Assembly: GCA_938036545.1 (NCBI GenBank)
Contig: CALHQJ010000029.1
Span: 1-8,588, forward strand
DNA from: an uncultured Clostridium sp.
GTDB taxonomy: Bacteria; Bacillota; Clostridia; Lachnospirales; Lachnospiraceae
Direction: 5' to 3'
Length of the DNA: 8,588 bases
A program made the translations under genes and the position numbers. Positions 6,760 through 8,588 of the stretch are shown here, piece by piece; the stretch's first letter is position 1, and each line of letters begins with the position of its first letter. The notes beneath the pieces are model-generated. The model was not told where the DNA came from, searched no databases, and was given only the letters and a program-made list of their open reading frames with translations.

Positions 6760-6853
6760 ATTTTGCGGCGTCTTAGCTTTACAGCAGTATGGGCAGAAAA
6801 AGAGGATGTCAGGTAAAAATGTGGTTGTATGAAAAAAGATACACATCATAAAG

Positions 6854-6876
6854 GAATCAGGCTCATATATTGATTC
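6854..6876 (+). repeat. Small inverted repeat in the relQ upstream region
   Basis: GAATCA (6854-6859) and TGATTC (6871-6876) are exact inverted copies around an 11-base AT-rich centre, ending 28 bases before the relQ ATG. It could be an operator or a leader hairpin. The 145 bases from the gntR terminator to relQ (6760-6904) hold no sigma-A promoter that I can call with confidence; the best weak match is TTGTAT (6825-6830)-N16-CATAAA (6847-6852). Confidence 0.3.
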
Positions 6877-6891
6877 TAGTGAGTAAGTGAC

Positions 6892-6900
6892 AGGATGTGA
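6892..6900 (+). promoter_or_regulatory. Ribosome binding site that fixes the relQ start
   Basis: AGGATGTGA differs at one position from the ideal AGGAGGTGA and ends 4 bases before ATG 6905. The upstream in-frame GTG at 6887 has no comparable site and would place this match inside the coding region. Confidence 0.6.
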
Positions 6901-6904
6901 AAAG

Positions 6905-7495
6905 ATGAACAATTTTTTTAAACCAAAATACGAATGTGCAATCCGGATATTGCTGGCAAAGTTAGAAGTAATTAATGCAGAGCTGTCCATAGAACTGTCC
7001 AGGCCGGTGATCGCCTCAACGTCCGGACGTTTGAAAACCTGGGAAAGCATTGAGAAAAAGGCAGCTAAAAAAGGGTATGAAAAAGCAGATGAAAAGGCGC
7101 TGGCTGCAATCTGCGACATTGCCGGAGTCCGTGCAGTCTGTGCGTATATGGATGATGTGTATCAGGTTGCCAGAGCTTTAAAGGGTCATCAGGATCTTCG
7201 GATTGTACGAATTAAAGATTATTTAAAAATGCCGAAAACCTCCGGTTACAGAAGCCTGCATTTGATTGTGGAAGTACCGGTGTATTTTCAGGGGGAATTG
7301 GAACTGGTAGAGGCAGAAGTACAGCTTAGAACCAGTGCAATGGACTTTTGGGCCTGCCTGGATCATCAGCTCCGATATAAGAGAGGAAGAAAAGAAGCAA
7401 AGCTGATTGGGGAAGAATTAAAGGAATATTCCGGCGTTGTGGCTGACTTAGACAGGAAGATGGTTGAACTGCGGGACAGAATTGCCGCTATCTGA
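6905..7495 (+). CDS. relQ: Small alarmone (p)ppGpp synthetase, RelQ/YjbM class
   Basis: A 196-residue cytoplasmic protein consisting of the RelA/SpoT nucleotidyltransferase domain alone, with no HD hydrolase, TGS or ACT domain. This is the layout of small alarmone synthetases such as B. subtilis YjbM (SAS1/RelQ, about 210 residues). These transfer pyrophosphate from ATP to GDP or GTP to make (p)ppGpp. Visible motifs are TSGRLKTWESIEKKAAKKG (R42, K44), ICDIAGVRAVC (D71, a likely metal ligand), KDYLKMPKTSGYRSLH (104-119), AEVQLRTSAMDFWACLDHQLRYK (E138, the second acidic catalytic position) and a C-terminal helix rich in charged residues. The catalytic set looks complete, so it should be active. 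It is flanked by a strong terminator upstream and a weak hairpin downstream, so it is probably monocistronic. The exact subclass (RelQ versus RelP) is from overall resemblance only. Confidence 0.88.
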   Translation: MNNFFKPKYECAIRILLAKLEVINAELSIELSRPVIASTSGRLKTWESIEKKAAKKGYEKADEKALAAICDIAGVRAVCAYMDDVYQVARALKGHQDLRIVRIKDYLKMPKTSGYRSLHLIVEVPVYFQGELELVEAEVQLRTSAMDFWACLDHQLRYKRGRKEAKLIGEELKEYSGVVADLDRKMVELRDRIAAI

Positions 7496-7516
7496 ACGGT
7501 TACAAATTTGTCCGAA

Positions 7517-7547
7517 ATTTTGCAGAAAACGTATTGCAAAATCTTTT
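7517..7547 (+). terminator. Weak terminator-like hairpin after relQ
   Basis: ATTTTGCA (7517-7524) and TGCAAAAT (7535-7542) form an exact 8-bp stem with a 10-base loop, followed by CTTTTA. The stem is mostly A-T, so termination may be partial. Its 3' arm contains the -35 element of the next gene. Confidence 0.4.
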
Positions 7548-7562
7548 AGAATGTGGTATTAT
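7534..7562 (+). promoter_or_regulatory. Sigma-A promoter of the dehydrogenase gene (extended -10)
   Basis: TTGCAA (7534-7539), 17 bases, TATTAT (7557-7562), preceded by TGG (7554-7556), which gives a TGn extended -10. The expected start near 7569 lies inside the first operator box. Confidence 0.7.
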
Positions 7563-7592
7563 TTGTATACAAGATAAGTAAGTTGTATACAA
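7563..7592 (+). promoter_or_regulatory. Two-box operator with perfect TTGTATACAA palindromes
   Basis: Two identical perfect 10-bp palindromes lie at 7563-7572 and 7583-7592, starting 20 bp apart. The first begins one base after the -10 and covers the predicted start; the second lies in the leader. The position suggests repression by blocking initiation or early elongation. The same two-box layout precedes gntR, which points to that regulator. Confidence 0.75.
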
Positions 7593-7618
7593 ATTTTTAC
7601 GAAGAAGGAGAAGGTACA

Positions 7619-8422
7619 ATGAAAGACTTAAATGCATTTTCACTGGAAGGCAAAGTAGCATTAGTAACCGGCGCATCCTACGGAATCGGCTTTGCAATTG
7701 CAAGCGCTATGGCAGCAGCAGGTGCAACCATCGTATTCAACGACATTAAGCAGGAGCTGGTAGACAAAGGTATGGCAGCTTATGAGGAAGCTGGCATCAA
7801 GGCTCATGGCTATGTTTGCAACGTTTGTGATGAAGACGCTGTAAATGCAATGGTAGCTCAGATTGAGAAGGAAGTTGGCGTGATTGATATTCTGGTTAAC
7901 AACGCAGGTATCATTAAGAGAATCCCAATGATCGAAATGTCCGCAGCAGATTTCCGTCAGGTAATCGACGTTGACTTAAATGCTCCATTTATCGTAGCTA
8001 AGGCTGTAATCCCGTCTATGATTAAGAAGGGCGGCGGAAAGATTATCAACATCTGCTCCATGATGTCCGAGTTTGGCCGTGAGACCGTTTCTGCATATGC
8101 AGCAGCAAAGGGCGGCTTAAAGATGCTGACCAGAAACATTGCATCTGAGTACGGCGAGTACAACATTCAGTGCAACGGCATTGGACCTGGTTACATTGCA
8201 ACTCCTCAGACTGCTCCTTTACGTGAGGTTCAGCCTGATGGTTCCAGACATCCATTTGATCAGTTTATTATTGCCAAGACTCCGGCAGGACGTTGGGGCG
8301 AGGCAGAAGATCTGGGCGGCCCAGCAGTATTCCTGGCTTCCGAGGCTTCTAACTTTGTAAACGGTCTGATTCTGTATGTAGACGGCGGTATCCACGCTTA
8401 TATCGGCAAACAGCCTTCATAA
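7619..8422 (+). CDS. Gluconate 5-dehydrogenase / KduD-like short-chain dehydrogenase
   Basis: A 267-residue cytoplasmic classical SDR. Visible features are the nucleotide-binding TGASYGIG (17-24), D42 at the end of the second beta strand (favouring NAD over NADP), NNAG (94-97), N121, catalytic S147, Y160 and K164 in YAAAK, and the C-terminal YVDGGIHAYIGKQP. The segments SMMSEFGRETVSAYAAAKGG and HPFDQFIIAKTPAGRWG resemble Bacillota proteins annotated as gluconate 5-dehydrogenase, which interconvert D-gluconate and 5-keto-D-gluconate. The close relative KduD acts on 2-keto-3-deoxygluconate in uronate breakdown, and sequence alone does not separate the two. The start is ATG 7619, with AAGGAG (7605-7610) eight bases upstream. 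It is monocistronic, with its own strong promoter, a two-box operator and a following hairpin. No transporter, kinase or isomerase gene is adjacent, so the pathway partners must lie elsewhere. Confidence 0.88.
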   Translation: MKDLNAFSLEGKVALVTGASYGIGFAIASAMAAAGATIVFNDIKQELVDKGMAAYEEAGIKAHGYVCNVCDEDAVNAMVAQIEKEVGVIDILVNNAGIIKRIPMIEMSAADFRQVIDVDLNAPFIVAKAVIPSMIKKGGGKIINICSMMSEFGRETVSAYAAAKGGLKMLTRNIASEYGEYNIQCNGIGPGYIATPQTAPLREVQPDGSRHPFDQFIIAKTPAGRWGEAEDLGGPAVFLASEASNFVNGLILYVDGGIHAYIGKQPS

Positions 8423-8439
8423 TGACAACGTAACAAAGG

Positions 8440-8474
8440 CGGAGACTGCCAGGGAAACCTGACAGTCTTCGTTT
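8440..8474 (+). terminator. Terminator-like hairpin after the dehydrogenase gene
   Basis: The arms at 8440-8453 and 8458-8471 form a stem of 13 pairs with one C/A mismatch and one G-U pair, closed by a GAAA tetraloop. Only TTT follows directly. A second A/T hairpin (8477-8483 with 8490-8496) supplies a six-T run and may complete termination. Confidence 0.65.
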
Positions 8475-8486
8475 GAAAAAAAGTAG

Positions 8487-8515
8487 TTGCTTTTTTGGGT
8501 GAAATTTGTTATACT
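8487..8515 (+). promoter_or_regulatory. Sigma-A promoter of tRNA-Pro
   Basis: TTGCTT (8487-8492), 17 bases, TATACT (8510-8515), with the tRNA beginning 18 bases after the -10. The near-consensus elements and ideal spacing are typical of stable-RNA promoters. Confidence 0.75.
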
Positions 8516-8533
8516 AATCTGGCGTTGTAACAA

Positions 8534-8588
8534 CGGGGTATGGCGTAGCTTGGTAGCGCGCTCGGCTGGGGGCCGAGAGGTCGCAGGT
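8534..8588 (+). tRNA. tRNA-Pro, anticodon GGG (3' end outside window)
   Basis: The 5' acceptor strand is CGGGGTA (8534-8540). The D arm follows with a GCGT/GGCG-type stem and the conserved GG. The anticodon stem CTCGG/CCGAG (8561-8565, 8573-8577) encloses the loop CTGGGGG, which puts GGG at 8568-8570 (reads CCC and CCU). The variable loop is AGGTC, then the T-stem begins GCAGG. About 20 bases, including the T loop and 3' acceptor strand, lie beyond the window, so acceptor pairing could not be checked. Confidence 0.93.

Noticed and set aside
6661..6904. Riboswitch or structured RNA leader upstream of relQ
   Set aside because: The visible structures are a plain terminator and a 6-bp inverted repeat; I recognise no conserved riboswitch core.
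6586..7119. 177-codon minus-strand open frame across the end of gntR and start of relQ
   Set aside because: It crosses two real genes and a terminator; the predicted protein is a biased shadow translation without recognisable motifs.
8534..8588. tRNA-Pro as an integration site for a mobile element
   Set aside because: No integrase, att-like duplication or foreign gene is in the window, and the 3' end of the tRNA, where att sites usually lie, is not included.

Overview
The window looks like chromosome of a spore-forming anaerobic Bacillota, most likely a Lachnospiraceae / Clostridium cluster XIVa organism. This rests on the strong AGGAGG-type ribosome binding sites, the adjacent spoIID-spoIIQ pair, the long isoleucyl-tRNA synthetase type that lacks a visible C-terminal zinc finger, and the close-packed genes on one strand. 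The genus cannot be fixed from sequence alone. All eight protein genes and the tRNA are on the + strand. I see no mobile element, CRISPR array or phage gene.

Layout. (1) 1-965: the 3' part of ileS. (2) 986-3439: glgP, a complete glycogen/alpha-glucan phosphorylase, only 20 bases after ileS and closed by a 15-bp hairpin terminator. (3) 3582-5346: a sporulation module, spoIID then spoIIQ. Each has a candidate promoter of the expected compartment-specific type: sigma-E-like before spoIID, and sigma-F-like overlapping the end of spoIID before spoIIQ. (4) 5481-5888: a stand-alone two-CBS-domain protein of the DarB/CbpB size class. Its housekeeping promoter lies inside the spoIIQ terminator hairpin. 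(5) 5967-6674: a GntR/FadR-type regulator with an FCD ligand domain. (6) 6905-7495: a single-domain RelA/SpoT-type (p)ppGpp synthetase (RelQ/YjbM class). (7) 7619-8422: a gluconate 5-dehydrogenase/KduD-like short-chain dehydrogenase. (8) 8534 to the end: a tRNA-Pro(GGG), cut by the window edge, with a near-consensus promoter.

How the parts connect. The gntR and dehydrogenase promoters each carry two 10-bp boxes related to the perfect palindrome TTGTATACAA, set exactly 20 bp apart. This suggests the GntR protein represses both itself and the dehydrogenase, with relQ lying between regulator and target. SpoIID and SpoIIQ belong to the engulfment machinery of sporulation. In this genome SpoIID has Gln where the family's catalytic Glu is expected, and SpoIIQ has lost every expected zinc ligand of the LytM fold. 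The module may therefore be structural or divergent rather than a canonical hydrolase pair. A CBS-pair protein close to an alarmone synthetase recalls the known c-di-AMP/(p)ppGpp link through DarB/CbpB, but that link is only inferred here.

Intergenic space is short. Three times a terminator-like hairpin and the next gene's promoter share the same bases (about 5400-5454, 7517-7562 and 8476-8515).
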